This document shows, one piece after another, positions 5,562 through 5,898 of a stretch of DNA of 5,898 nucleotides. The DNA comes from an uncultured Verrucomicrobiota bacterium (GTDB taxonomy: Bacteria > Verrucomicrobiota > Verrucomicrobiia > Limisphaerales > UBA9464), in NCBI GenBank assembly GCA_903864375.1, contig CAIPFS010000414.1, positions 1 through 5,898 of the forward strand. The letters are read 5' to 3'. A program made the translations under genes and the position numbers. Position 1 is the first letter of the stretch. Each line of letters begins with the position of its first letter. Under the pieces are notes generated by a model. It did not search any database. It saw only the letters and a program-made list of their open reading frames with translations, and was not told the origin of the DNA.

Positions 5562-5898
5562 AAATAAATTCGGTGGAATTGAGCAGTGCCCAGCAGAACT
5601 CGGGAAGACCCCGCTGTTCGACGGCCACCTTCGCCTGCGCGAATTCATCGCGGCTTGGGGCGCGACCCAGCGTGATTTCGTAGGCGGCCGGAATGGCAGG
5701 GGTGCCCTGCTTCCCGGCGGCAGCCTCCGCCCGTCGCGCGAGGCGCTCCGCCTGACGCTGGACAAAGGAGCTGTTCATGAGGCCGAGGGCCTGAAGTGGG
5801 GTGATGGTGACCGTGCGTCGGGGGGTCTTGACCGAGGATCCGGGCAATCGAAGGCGTCGAGAAACGGGTCCTTTCCGGAATTGACGTTCATCCGGTAG
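5551..5898 (-). pseudogene. DUF1553 family protein, C-terminal end, frameshifted
   Basis: This is the C-terminal end of a DUF1553 (PSD1-type) protein, which normally exceeds 700 residues and often carries a cytochrome c-like domain and DUF1549 further upstream. From the window edge, one frame reads YRMNVNSGKDPFLDAFDCPD and stays conserved to about 5838. The next conserved block, SVKTPRRTVTITPLQALGLM, continues in a different frame down to the stop at 5551. A single missing base at 5836-5837 in the codon for the P of PDPS explains the shift. After the break come NSSFVQRQAERLARR and the typical ending LLNSTEFIYVH. The TTG at 5847 gives an open frame of 98 residues but is not a real start. The gene overlaps DUF1501 by 11 bp and would have been its upstream operon partner. 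It is a pseudogene if the base is truly missing, otherwise a sequence error. Confidence 0.82.

Noticed and set aside
5371..5898. Open frame on the + strand running to the window edge
   Set aside because: It is antisense to the DUF1501 N-terminus and the DUF1553 C-terminus, both supported by family-typical sequence.

Overview
The window looks like GC-rich chromosomal DNA from a member of the Planctomycetota-Verrucomicrobiota-Lentisphaerota group, most likely Verrucomicrobiota. The main evidence is a DUF1553-family gene directly followed by a Tat-exported DUF1501 protein, a pairing typical of these phyla. An excisionase-like helix-turn-helix protein and GGGAC/GTCCC hairpin repeats between genes fit this, but the phylum call is an inference from protein families.

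Left part (1-1892, + strand): a zinc-dependent medium-chain alcohol dehydrogenase whose start lies before the window is followed after 15 bp by a serine esterase of the esterase D/antigen 85 type. They are probably one transcription unit. The layout resembles formaldehyde-detoxification gene pairs, but sequence details argue against a direct equivalence. Middle (1893-3242): one unrecognised soluble protein gene (2287-2958) sits alone between two copies of an imperfectly palindromic repeat. The repeat ends that face the gene are inverted with respect to each other.

Right-middle (3243-4055): two small DNA-binding proteins are transcribed divergently, an excisionase/MerR-like protein on the - strand and an XRE/Cro-like regulator on the + strand. 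The roughly 70 bp between them, plus the first codons of the XRE gene, hold seven copies of the pentamer TCTGC/GCAGA. These form a central palindrome and two matching outer sites, an arrangement that suggests an autoregulated switch. No integrase or other mobility gene is visible.

Right end (4089-5898, - strand): a complete DUF1501 gene overlaps by 11 bp the 3' end of a DUF1553 gene that runs in from beyond the window. The DUF1553 gene shows a clear one-base frameshift at about 5836, so it is either a pseudogene or carries a sequence error. No tRNA, rRNA, CRISPR array or insertion sequence was seen. I found no convincing wholly new system. The most original signals are the operator cluster, the repeat pair around the unknown gene, and the frameshift.
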